DNA of 13,284 nucleotides from CAZPMT01 sp964587655 (GCA_964587655.1 CAZPMT010000148.1:1-13284); one strand, 5' to 3'. Counted from the stretch's first letter, positions 1 to 6,624 are shown. Numbers and translations are program-made. Notes: generated by a model not told the origin, from the sequence alone.

Positions 1-53
1 CCGGTGTCGGTCAAACAGCGCGCGTCGCTGCCGTCGGCGTTCATCACGTAGAT
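1..53 (-). pseudogene. tolB: Continuation of tolB propeller beyond the amber codon (partial at window edge)
   Basis: Read on the minus strand in the same frame as tolB, the 17 codons after TAG 54-56 give IYVMNADGSDARCLTDT. This is the strongly conserved core of a PD40/TolB propeller repeat and matches the repeat one unit earlier (IFVMGADGGNVRRLS). The reading frame is unchanged, so the interruption is a point change, not an indel. A codon such as GAG at this place would restore a continuous repeat. The frame leaves the window at base 1. Confidence 0.75.
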
Positions 54-1130
54 CTAGAAACCTTCGCCTGGCATCGATGACACGTAGGCGATCATCTTTC
101 CGTCGGGCGACCATACGGGATCGTATGCGCTTCCGCCCTGATACGACAACCGCCGCACGTTGCCGCCGTCCGCACCCATTACGAAGATCTGCGGACGTCC
201 GGATCGTTCGCTAACAAAGGCGATCTGCGTTCCCGTCGGGTCGAACGTCGGCGAGGTATCGTTCGAGCGGTCGGTCGTCAGACGCTTTTCGCCGGAGCCG
301 TCCACGTTCTTGCTGTATATCTCGGGATTCCCGTCTTTGCTGAGAACCATGGCCAGTCGTTTGCCGTCGGGCGCCCATGAAGCAGCGGCGTTCAGGCCGA
401 CGTTCTTGGACAGCGGCGCGGACTTGCCCGTGGCGCGGTCGAGAATGTACAGGAAAGGATAGCGATCATTGTAGGAAACGTAGGCGATCTTGCCGCCGTC
501 GGGCGAGAACTTCGGCTTGATCGAGATGGACCCGTGCTGGGTGATCTGTTTTGCGTTCGCCCCGTCATAGTCGGAAACGAAGATCTCCTTCTTTCCCTCG
601 GGACCCCGTGTGAAGCAGATTTCAGAGGTGGCCATGCCCGGGACGCCGTCGACGTAGCGCACGATCTCGTCCGAGAACCGGTGCGCCACCAGGCGCGGGA
701 GTTGGCGGGACGACATCACTCGCTGCCCGACGACCTGGGTGCCGGTCGCGACGTCGAACATGCGGCACTCCGCCGTGACGTTGTCGCCCTCCGCCGTCAC
801 ATAGGCGTAGACCATGTAGCTAACTTTGGCCGCGCGCCATGCGTTGAAATCAATCTGTGTCGCGTCGGAGGTGAAGCCCGTGAACGCCGGCGGGAAGGAC
901 GTTTTCGGAAGGATCGTGAAGAGGCCCGTGAAGAGGAGGTCGTAGCTGATGACTTCGCTCATCTCCTTTGCGAGGGGCTCGAGTCCCTGCGCGCACGCGA
1001 AATCAGGCACGGCTATGCCGACGCGCCGGTCCGCGGAACCTGTGCTGCCAATCTGGATCGCCTGCGCCCAGAGCGGCAGGCAAGACCCAAGAACAACCAT
1101 GCCAATGATCACGCAACGTACTGTTTTCAC
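54..1130 (-). CDS. tolB: Tol-Pal system protein TolB, interrupted by an in-frame amber codon
   Basis: Periplasmic TolB of the Tol-Pal envelope complex, which links the inner-membrane TolQRA motor to Pal and the outer membrane. I start it at GTG 1130, preceded by AAGGAGACAACG. The longer upstream frame would only translate palindromic repeats. Residues 1-24 form a Sec signal peptide ending in LWAQA. Residues of about 25-170 match the TolB N-terminal domain (VGIAVPDF, YDLLFTGLF, YVDGVPG). From about 172 come PD40 propeller repeats, recognised by IFVSDYDGA, FSPDG, IYSKNVDGSG, IFVMGADGG and VWSPDG. The frame stops at TAG 54-56 after 358 aa, in the middle of the fifth repeat. E. coli TolB is about 430 aa with six blades. 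The next codons, still in frame, read IYVMNADGSDARCLT, so the gene is broken or miscalled at one base. It lies downstream of the TolA-like gene on the same strand, 224 bases away. Family call is very secure; intactness is doubtful. Confidence 0.9.
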   Translation of the reverse strand: MKTVRCVIIGMVVLGSCLPLWAQAIQIGSTGSADRRVGIAVPDFACAQGLEPLAKEMSEVISYDLLFTGLFTILPKTSFPPAFTGFTSDATQIDFNAWRAAKVSYMVYAYVTAEGDNVTAECRMFDVATGTQVVGQRVMSSRQLPRLVAHRFSDEIVRYVDGVPGMATSEICFTRGPEGKKEIFVSDYDGANAKQITQHGSISIKPKFSPDGGKIAYVSYNDRYPFLYILDRATGKSAPLSKNVGLNAAASWAPDGKRLAMVLSKDGNPEIYSKNVDGSGEKRLTTDRSNDTSPTFDPTGTQIAFVSERSGRPQIFVMGADGGNVRRLSYQGGSAYDPVWSPDGKMIAYVSSMPGEGF

Positions 1131-1150
1131 CGTTGTCTCCTTCTCAAAGA

Positions 1151-1307
1151 CTCCGTGGAAGCGGCGTCCCCGCCGCTTTGTCTTGGCCTGGGAAACGCGA
1201 CGAGGACGTCGCGTCCACGCGCCGCTTCGTCTTGGCCCAGGAAACGCGACGGGGACGTCGCGGCTACTGAACACCGACTAACCGGGAGACGCGACGAAGA
1301 CGTCGCG
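1151..1307. repeat. Array of four short palindromes between the two tol genes
   Basis: Four hairpin-forming units lie here. Unit one is 1159-1178, arms AAGCGGCG/CGCCGCTT around TCCC. Unit two is 1196-1213, unit three 1245-1262 and unit four 1290-1307. The last three share arms CGCGACG/CGTCGCG around AGGA, GGGA and AAGA. Units two and three sit in a 49-base tandem duplication (1172-1220 and 1221-1269) that also repeats the segment CTTGGCC. Unit one is in the opposite orientation (loop TCCC versus NRGA). The arms are conserved with a variable loop, as expected of a mobile REP-like element. The array falls in the transcribed spacer between the TolA-like gene and tolB, so it may shape or stabilise that mRNA. 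The same family recurs after xerC. Confidence 0.8.
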
Positions 1308-1354
1308 TCCACTGTACACTGTTTGACAAGACGCCGACAACATGATCCTAGACG

Positions 1355-2176
1355 TCACTGTGCCAGCGAAAATACGTATATGACCTGCTGTTCGAGCGCC
1401 GGGAAGTCCTGTGGCAGCGGCGGCAGCGGAACTGAGAGCAGGATGGCCTGCACGCCCGACTGAGCCAACTCTGGATCGCTCGACTCTTTCATGATCTCTG
1501 GTTTCCCGATAAGGTTCCCGTTTTTGTCCACCCAAAAGGATACTGTCGCCTCGTTGCTGCTTCCACCGAGTTGCAGGCCCGACGGGATCTGCCAATTCTT
1601 TTCGACTTTCATCTGGACCAGGCGAGCCCAGGCGTCCAGCACGGTCGGGGTGCCTTCCGGGAGATTGATCCCGGCCTTCATGGGTGCGTTCTCATTCATG
1701 TAGGCGTCATTGCCGTTACGGTCCCCGGCCTTGGAGCCCGGCGATGCCTCACGAGCCGCCTTCGGCGACGGACGTGAGGCAACCTTGTCTCCGGTTTTCT
1801 TGTCGCTCTTCGCGTCCTTGGCCGGTTTGGGCTCAGGCTTCTTCTTTGGCTCTGGCTTCGCCTTGGGTTCCGGCTTCGGCTCAGGTTTCGGCTCGGGCTT
1901 GGGTTCGGGTTTCGGTTCCGGCGCGGGGGGCGGCGTGTTCTTCTGCGCGACCTGCTCAGCCTCCTTCTCAGCGACGTCAGCATCCTTCTGCGGTTCGCCT
2001 TTCGGGTACGGTATGAAACGGATCTGATAGGTCGGCGGCATCAGGAGCGCGCGCTGGGCGCTGACGAATATGAACACGGCGAGCAGGACGTGGACGAGCA
2101 ACGACACTATCCCAGCGCCCGTAAGTCGCGTGGAAGATCCTGCGTCAAGCCAGTAGTGTTCAAGTCGATTGCGCAT
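1355..2176 (-). CDS. TolA/TonB-family envelope energy-transducing protein
   Basis: A 273-aa inner-membrane-anchored periplasmic protein with the three-part TolA/TonB plan. A short cytoplasmic N-terminus is followed by one membrane segment at about residues 19-40 (GIVSLLVHVLLAVFIFVSA). Then comes a long charged Pro/Lys/Glu linker with tandem KPEP units (about 85-118). The C-terminal domain of about 176-273 has the family signature: an amphipathic helix ending in KVEKNWQIP, then VSFWVDKNGNLIG and a terminal strand VIYVFSLAQ. Such proteins transmit proton-motive force from TolQR or ExbBD to the outer membrane. tolB immediately downstream on the same strand favours a TolA role over TonB, but no tolQ or tolR is visible upstream in the window. 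The start ATG has no strong Shine-Dalgarno. Family secure; TolA versus TonB not settled. Confidence 0.85.
   Translation of the reverse strand: MRNRLEHYWLDAGSSTRLTGAGIVSLLVHVLLAVFIFVSAQRALLMPPTYQIRFIPYPKGEPQKDADVAEKEAEQVAQKNTPPPAPEPKPEPKPEPKPEPKPEPKAKPEPKKKPEPKPAKDAKSDKKTGDKVASRPSPKAAREASPGSKAGDRNGNDAYMNENAPMKAGINLPEGTPTVLDAWARLVQMKVEKNWQIPSGLQLGGSSNEATVSFWVDKNGNLIGKPEIMKESSDPELAQSGVQAILLSVPLPPLPQDFPALEQQVIYVFSLAQ
1823..1924 (-). repeat. Tandem Pro-Glu-Pro-Lys coding repeat in the TolA/TonB-like linker
   Basis: Degenerate 12-base units encode PEPK repeats at residues of about 85-118, interrupted by variants such as KAKPEP and KKKPEP. The units vary at third positions, so this is an old, selected protein repeat and not a recent expansion. 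It gives an extended, stiff linker spanning the periplasm. The copy number could change by slippage. Confidence 0.8.
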
Positions 2177-2265
2177 CGAAGGGAAGCGTTCCTATGCCTT
2201 TTGGCCGCCTGAGGGCAAATCCGATCTTAGCCTGCCAATGGGGCCAAATCAATCTCGGACCCCCA

Positions 2266-2303
2266 TGTATTGTGTGCTTTATTGCTTTTTGACACACAAT
2301 ACA
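2266..2303. promoter_or_regulatory. 11-bp inverted repeat, operator-like
   Basis: TGTATTGTGTG (2266-2276) and CACACAATACA (2293-2303) are perfect inverted complements separated by a 16-base AT-rich spacer. The centre-to-centre spacing is 27 bases, so the arms would lie on roughly comparable faces of the helix. One arm covers the proposed -10 of the minus-strand promoter, which is where a repressor would act. It has no following U-run on either strand that would make it a good terminator. Confidence 0.45.
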
Positions 2304-2323
2304 GTATCCCGCGAAAATGACAA
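2296..2323 (-). promoter_or_regulatory. Candidate promoter for the TolA-like gene and tolB
   Basis: On the minus strand, TTGTCA (2323-2318; 5 of 6 to the -35 consensus) is followed after 16 bases by TATTGT (2301-2296; 4 of 6 to the -10). Transcription would begin near 2289, giving a leader of about 110 bases before ATG 2176. The -10 lies within one arm of the inverted repeat 2266-2303. This is a consensus match by eye only. Confidence 0.4.
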
Positions 2324-2380
2324 AAGTTCCTTTCCCCGGCCAACGTGATTCACCCGCGATGTACGAGTTCCGATGAGGAC

Positions 2381-2490
2381 TTTCCCCGAGAGGGGAAAAT
2401 GTGGGTAGCCGTGGGTTTCACCCACGGCTTTTCACGTCGAACCCCTCCGGGGTATTCTTGGACTTGTTGCTGAGGCCACGCCGAAGGCGT
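2381..2490. repeat. Cluster of four small hairpins in the divergent intergenic region
   Basis: Four palindromes follow each other. They are TTTCCCC/GGGGAAA (2381-2398, loop GAGA); AGCCGTGGGT/ACCCACGGCT (2407-2429, loop TTC, then TTT); ACCCC/GGGGT (2441-2453, loop TCC); and ACGCC/GGCGT (2478-2490, loop GAA). The second is a plausible Rho-independent terminator on the plus strand, but no gene ends upstream on that strand. Clustered palindromes of this kind resemble REP/RAYT-type intergenic elements; that resemblance is my inference. They also separate the two divergent transcription units. Confidence 0.6.
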
Positions 2491-2567
2491 CTCTTGTTTT
2501 GGACGAAGTCCCAGACGAGGCGTAGATCCTTATTGTTGGGTCTTCACGAACTTGCGAAAGAAGCAGT

Positions 2568-2596
2568 TTGACACGCAGCCTCTTGAAATCTACAAT
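2568..2596 (+). promoter_or_regulatory. Near-consensus sigma-70-type promoter for smg-topA-xerC
   Basis: TTGACA (2568-2573) is a perfect -35. It is followed after exactly 17 bases by TACAAT (2591-2596), 5 of 6 to the -10. The start would be near 2603, about 50 bases before the smg ATG. It is the best promoter match in the window and implies constitutive housekeeping expression. Confidence 0.75.
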
Positions 2597-2652
2597 AGAG
2601 GCACATTGTCGTCTTAGCGGCGGCGCGTGCGCTTTGACGATAGGAGTAGGAA

Positions 2653-3117
2653 ATGAAGCATTCGGTTACGGATATTGTTGACGTTATTCTTCGGAGGCTG
2701 CAGGAGCATCCGGAGGCGCTGCCTTCGGAAAAGGGCCTCCGTTCGTGGCTTTCGCGGCAGGGCTACAATAAGCGCGAGATCGATGCCGCGATAAAGCTGG
2801 TGAAACCGGGGTTCCCGAGCGTGCCGCATCCGATGACGCCGACGCAGTCACAGAGTTCGGTGCGGTTGTTGTCGATCCTGGAGGAGTACAAGCTTACGCC
2901 GGAGGCGCGTAACGTGCTGGCGCGTCTCGAGCTTTACGGTCTGCTGGATCCTTACGACCGGGAGATGATCCTGGATTATCTGAACCACATGGATGGCGAA
3001 GTCGGCCTCGACGAACTTGATTATCTGCTTTCATGGATGGTCTGCAGCGGGCGGGACGTCGCCTATCAGCAGACGTTGTTTGATGTATTCGAGGGCAAGA
3101 AGGATACGAAGCACTGA
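2653..3117 (+). CDS. smg: Smg family protein (DUF494)
   Basis: A 154-aa cytosolic protein of the Smg/DUF494 family, whose molecular function is unknown. The match rests on several points: a helical N-terminal part (about 1-55, MKHSVTDIVDVILRRL), the family-typical stretch LTPEARNVLARLELYGLLD (81-99), YDREMILDYLNHMDGEVGLDE (101-121), the motif DYLLSWMV and the C-terminal AYQQTLFDVFEG. The length is close to the E. coli protein (about 157 aa). The start is supported by GGAG at 2643-2646. It lies 110 bases before topA on the same strand; smg beside dprA and topA-related genes is a recurring arrangement, and no dprA is seen here. Likely transcribed from the promoter at 2568-2596. No oddities. Confidence 0.85.
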   Translation: MKHSVTDIVDVILRRLQEHPEALPSEKGLRSWLSRQGYNKREIDAAIKLVKPGFPSVPHPMTPTQSQSSVRLLSILEEYKLTPEARNVLARLELYGLLDPYDREMILDYLNHMDGEVGLDELDYLLSWMVCSGRDVAYQQTLFDVFEGKKDTKH

Positions 3118-3171
3118 GGGCGGCCGGGTGCGCGGTCCCAATTGAGGGAAGCGCCGGGGCATCCATAACGC

Positions 3172-3200
3172 GACGCCCACTCCGGATGGGGTGCGGCGTC
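3172..3200 (+). terminator. Hairpin between smg and topA, possible attenuator
   Basis: GACGCC-CACTCC (3172-3183) pairs with GGGGTG and GGCGTC (3188-3200) around loop GGAT. This gives 12 pairs, one of them G-T, with a single bulged C at 3194. It is followed by ATTCTGTTGT, not a proper T-run, so termination would be weak. It ends 27 bases before the topA start and could modulate read-through from smg or the topA leader. Confidence 0.35.
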
Positions 3201-3227
3201 ATTCTGTTGTAACGGGAGTCAATACAT

Positions 3228-5645
3228 ATGGCGAAAACGCTCGTGGTCGTCGAGTCGCCCGCAAAGGCCAGGACGATCAACAAGTTTCTGGGATCGGCGT
3301 ACGTTGTCAAGGCGTGCAACGGGCACGTGCGCGACCTGCCGAAGAACGATCTCGGCGTGGATATCGAGAAGGACTTCGCGCCTACGTATGTGGCCTTGAA
3401 AGAGGCGTCGAAGCCGATCAAGGACCTGAAAGAGACCGCGAAGAAGGTGGACCGTATCCTTGTGGCGTCCGATCCGGACCGTGAGGGAGAAGCCATCGGG
3501 TGGCACGTCGCCGAGTTGCTGAAGTCCTGCGACAAGCCGATCCAGCGCATAGTCTTTAATGCAATCACGAAGCGGAGCGTGCTCGAGGCCGCGCAGCATC
3601 CGAGGCCGATAGATGAGAACCTCGTCAACGCGCAGCAGGCGCGGCGCATCCTTGACCGTCTGGTCGGCTACAAGATCAGTCCGCTGCTTCAATTCGGCAT
3701 ACGCAAGGGGCTGAGCGCGGGGCGGGTTCAGTCGGTTGCGGTGCGCATGGTGTGCGAGCGCGAGGCGGAGATCCGCGCGTTCGTGGTGGAAGAGTACTGG
3801 ACACTCGATGCGGTGCTCGCGACCGAGCGGGGCGAAACGCTGACCGCGCGGCTCTCGCGAATCGGCGAGGAAAAACCACGGATTGGCAATGAAGCCGCGG
3901 TTCAGGAAATCGTGCGCGACCTCGAAGGGGCCGCGTATGCGGTGTCCGGCGTCGAACGGAAGGACGTGCGGAGGAATCCGTATCCGCCGTTCATCACGAG
4001 CACGCTGCAGCAGGAAGCGTCGCGCAAGCTGGGGTTCAGTCCGCGCAAGACGATGGTCATCGCGCAGGCCCTTTACGAAGGCATCACGCTTGGCGACGAA
4101 GGCAGTACGGGCGTGATCACGTACATGCGCACGGACTCGACGCGGATCGACGGCGAGGCCATTACGGACGTCCGCCAGTACATTCGCGAGAACTTCGAGC
4201 CGGCCATGCTGCCGGAGAAACCGAACTTCTATACGGGCAAGAAGGGAGCGCAGGACGCTCACGAGGCGATCCGCCCGACGTCGGCGGCTCGCACGCCGGA
4301 GTCTATCCGCCAGTATTTGCAGGAGGATCAGTTCAAGCTGTACCAACTCATTTGGCGGCGTTTCGTGGCCAGTCAGATGTCGCCCGCGATTCTCGATCAG
4401 ATGACCGTGGACGTGACCGCCAAGAAGTACGTGTTCCGCGCCACGGGATCTCTGATGAAATTCCAGGGCTTCACGAAGCTGTATGAAGAGACCTCCGAGG
4501 ACAACGGCAACGTGGAGGATGCCGGCCAGCCGCTGCCGGAGGTGCGCGAAGGCGAGCAACTGGCCGCGCGCGAGTTGAAGCCGGAGCAGCACTTCACGAA
4601 GCCGCCGCCGCGTTACACCGAGGCGATGCTGATCCGTGCCCTTGAGGAGAACGGCATCGGACGGCCGAGCACGTATGCGCCGACGATCAATACGATCCAG
4701 GAACGCGGCTACGTCGAGCGGGAGAAGAACCGTCTGAAGCCCACGCAGTTGGGTGAGGACGTGAACGTGCTGCTCGTGAAGAATTTTCCGGATATCCTCA
4801 GCATCGACTTTACCGCGCGCATGGAAGAGGATCTGGATGGGGTTGAAGAAGGCCGACAGGAATGGCACGGGCTGTTGAAAGAGTTCTATGCAGGCTTCCT
4901 GAAGGATCTCGAGGCGGCGCAGCAGCGGTTTGTAGGGAACATAACGGAGGGAGAGGCGAACTGTCCGGAGTGCGGCGCGCCGTTTGAACTCCGCGAAGGG
5001 CGGTTCGGCTTGTTCGTGGCATGCCGGCGGTATCCGGAGTGCAAGACCACGCGCAAGATCGCGAAGGCGTCGACAGCCCAACCCACGGACGAAGTCTGCG
5101 AGAAGTGCGGCGAGCCCATGGTAATCCGCGATGGGCGTTTCGGCAGGTTCATGTCCTGTTCGAAGTATCCGAAGTGCAAGAACACGCACACGATCGACAA
5201 GGACGGCAACAAGCAGCCGCGGGCCCCGAAGGAACCGCCGCGAAAAACGGACCAGGTCTGCCCGAATTGCGGCGCGTTTCTGCTCATTCGCAAGAGTCGG
5301 ACGGGAGAGGAATTTTTCGGCTGCGAGAAGTATCCCAAGTGCCGGTTCTCCAGACCCATGGATCTCGACCTCAAGTGCGTGCGGCCCGGGTGCGATGGAA
5401 ACTTGGTAACGAAGCGCGGCCGCGGCCGGCGGTTCGTCGGGTGCGACAAGTATCCGGCGTGCGATTTCAGCGTGTTCGGTCAAATCGATAAGGCAACGCC
5501 TTGTCCCAAGTGCAACAATCCATGGACCACCGTTGTGAAGCAGCGCGAGAAACCGCGAACAAGAAAGTGCCCCGCGCCGGCGTGCGACTATCAAGAGGAA
5601 CTGCCCACAGTTTGTCTTGGTTCGACAAACTGTGAGGAAGGATAG
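3228..5645 (+). CDS. topA: DNA topoisomerase I (type IA) with multiple C-terminal zinc ribbons
   Basis: An 805-aa type IA topoisomerase that relaxes negative supercoils by single-strand passage. The TOPRIM domain is at 1-110, with the acidic residue E9 (VVVESPAKA) and the SDPDREGE motif at 81-88 (D82, D84, E88 bind Mg). The nucleophile is Tyr299 in ITYMRTDSTRI, the conserved YMRTDS context. Further core motifs are GLSAGRVQSV (161-170), AHEAIRPTS and GIGRPSTYA. From residue 579 come zinc ribbons of the CPxC...C(x)YPxC type: CPEC/YPEC, CEKC/YPKC, CPNC/YPKC, a fourth CVRPGC/YPAC and a last CPKC...CPAPAC, five in all. ATG 3228 follows GGGAG at a good distance. An 11-bp inverted repeat lies in the last codons. 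xerC follows 27 bases later, presumably in the same transcript. Confidence 0.98.
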   Translation: MAKTLVVVESPAKARTINKFLGSAYVVKACNGHVRDLPKNDLGVDIEKDFAPTYVALKEASKPIKDLKETAKKVDRILVASDPDREGEAIGWHVAELLKSCDKPIQRIVFNAITKRSVLEAAQHPRPIDENLVNAQQARRILDRLVGYKISPLLQFGIRKGLSAGRVQSVAVRMVCEREAEIRAFVVEEYWTLDAVLATERGETLTARLSRIGEEKPRIGNEAAVQEIVRDLEGAAYAVSGVERKDVRRNPYPPFITSTLQQEASRKLGFSPRKTMVIAQALYEGITLGDEGSTGVITYMRTDSTRIDGEAITDVRQYIRENFEPAMLPEKPNFYTGKKGAQDAHEAIRPTSAARTPESIRQYLQEDQFKLYQLIWRRFVASQMSPAILDQMTVDVTAKKYVFRATGSLMKFQGFTKLYEETSEDNGNVEDAGQPLPEVREGEQLAARELKPEQHFTKPPPRYTEAMLIRALEENGIGRPSTYAPTINTIQERGYVEREKNRLKPTQLGEDVNVLLVKNFPDILSIDFTARMEEDLDGVEEGRQEWHGLLKEFYAGFLKDLEAAQQRFVGNITEGEANCPECGAPFELREGRFGLFVACRRYPECKTTRKIAKASTAQPTDEVCEKCGEPMVIRDGRFGRFMSCSKYPKCKNTHTIDKDGNKQPRAPKEPPRKTDQVCPNCGAFLLIRKSRTGEEFFGCEKYPKCRFSRPMDLDLKCVRPGCDGNLVTKRGRGRRFVGCDKYPACDFSVFGQIDKATPCPKCNNPWTTVVKQREKPRTRKCPAPACDYQEELPTVCLGSTNCEEG
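5606..5634. repeat. Perfect 11-bp stem-loop in the 3' end of topA
   Basis: CACAGTTTGTC (5606-5616) and GACAAACTGTG (5624-5634) flank the 7-base loop TTGGTTC. The hairpin lies wholly within topA, ending nine bases before its TAG stop. It encodes about residues 794-802 (TVCLGSTNC), after the last zinc ribbon, where sequence is unlikely to be constrained. There is no T-run, so it is not a typical terminator. It may be a small mobile palindrome that extended the topA tail, or an RNA-stability element between topA and xerC. Confidence 0.6.
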
Positions 5646-5672
5646 CGCGCCGGGGGCAAGTCCCTCGCCGTT

Positions 5673-6605
5673 ATGTACACACCGGAAATACAGCGGTTCG
5701 TGAACTACCTTGAAGTCGAGCGGAGCTTCTCCGCGCACACGTTGCGCGCCTACCTTAACGACCTCGATCAATTCTGCGACTATGCGATGAACGGGCCGCG
5801 GGCGTTCGAGCGCGCGCCTGAAGAGGAGCGGCCTCCGGCGTCGTTCGAGGCGTTGCGCCGCGCCACGCGCAACGACATCCGGGCCTTTCTGGCGCACGTG
5901 CAGACCTCCGGTGGAACGTCGCGCACCTCGGCGCGCAAACTCGCCGCAATCCGCGCGGCCTACAAGTTCTTTGTCCGGTCGGGAGAGTTGGAGGACAGTC
6001 CCGCGGCGTCAGTGAAGTCGCCCAAGCTTGCGCACGATCTGCCGGACGTGCTCTCGATTCCGGAAGTCACGGCGTTGGTCGAGGCGCCGGACACGTCCGA
6101 TCCGCTCGGGGTCCGCGACCGCGCCATTCTTGAGACGCTGTATTCGAGCGGGATCCGCGTGAGCGAGTTGGCCGGTCTGAGCATTGGGGATCTCGATCTA
6201 TCGGCGTCGCGGCTCATCGTCATGGGCAAGCGGAAGAAGCAGCGGATCGCGCACCTCGGATCCTTCGCCGCGTCGGCGATCAACGCGTATCTGGGCATTC
6301 GCGATGAGCTCGGCCAGCCCGGGCACGACCGCCTGTTCGTGAATTTCCGCGGCGGCCCGCTGACGCAGCGCAGCGTGCAACGCGTCATCGAGAAATACGT
6401 TCGACAAGTCCTGCCGGGCCGCCGCGAGGTCTCGCCGCACACGTTGCGACACACCTTCGCGACACACATGCTGGATGCGGGAGCGGACCTCCGCGTCGTC
6501 CAGGAACTCCTTGGCCACGAGAGCCTATCGAGCACGCAGATATACACCCACGTGAGCATCGACCGGCTGAAACAGGTCTACCGAGACACGCATCCCCACG
6601 CATAG
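5673..6605 (+). CDS. xerC: Tyrosine recombinase XerC
   Basis: A 310-aa site-specific tyrosine recombinase that, with a XerD partner, resolves chromosome dimers at dif. The N-terminal SAM-like DNA-binding domain (about 1-105) has the typical opening FVNYLEVERSFSAHTLRAYLNDL. The catalytic domain shows all active-site residues: Arg162 (SSGIRVSELAGL), Lys186 (GKRKKQR), His256 and Arg259 (PHTLRHTFATHM), His282 (LLGHESLSSTQIYTH) and nucleophile Tyr291. Length matches the family (about 300 aa). The position directly after topA fits the topA-xerC arrangement seen in many bacteria and argues for a housekeeping Xer, not a phage or integron integrase. There is no strong Shine-Dalgarno; coupling to topA 27 bases upstream is likely. 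A hairpin built of repeats follows the stop. XerD instead of XerC is the main alternative. Confidence 0.93.
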   Translation: MYTPEIQRFVNYLEVERSFSAHTLRAYLNDLDQFCDYAMNGPRAFERAPEEERPPASFEALRRATRNDIRAFLAHVQTSGGTSRTSARKLAAIRAAYKFFVRSGELEDSPAASVKSPKLAHDLPDVLSIPEVTALVEAPDTSDPLGVRDRAILETLYSSGIRVSELAGLSIGDLDLSASRLIVMGKRKKQRIAHLGSFAASAINAYLGIRDELGQPGHDRLFVNFRGGPLTQRSVQRVIEKYVRQVLPGRREVSPHTLRHTFATHMLDAGADLRVVQELLGHESLSSTQIYTHVSIDRLKQVYRDTHPHA

Positions 6606-6624
6606 GCCTTGCGCGCGGTTCGTG

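Larger units (their letters stand above)
2177..2652. other. Divergent intergenic region between the TolA-like gene and smg
   Basis: This 476-base spacer has no convincing coding frame. From left to right it holds a leader of the minus-strand tol genes, an 11-bp inverted repeat with a candidate minus-strand promoter (2266-2323), four small hairpins (2381-2490) and a strong plus-strand promoter for smg (2568-2596). Bases of about 2500-2560 show nothing I can name. Confidence 0.7.

Noticed and set aside
1131..1274. Longer tolB start at 1274
   Set aside because: The extra 48 residues come from palindromic repeats and would mask the signal peptide. GTG 1130 has a proper ribosome binding site and starts directly with the signal.
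1159..1307. CRISPR array
   Set aside because: The units are palindromes with 4-base loops and spacing of 37 to 49 bases, without unique spacers of uniform length, and there are no cas genes nearby.
3219..5897. Minus-strand 892-codon open frame opposite topA and xerC
   Set aside because: It is the shadow of a strongly supported coding strand in GC-rich DNA. Its translation is Arg/Leu/Ala-rich low-complexity sequence with no motif, while topA on the other strand has complete catalytic motifs.
5673..6605. Phage or genomic-island integrase
   Set aside because: Sequence and position after topA fit a housekeeping Xer recombinase. No tRNA, attachment repeat or phage gene adjoins it.
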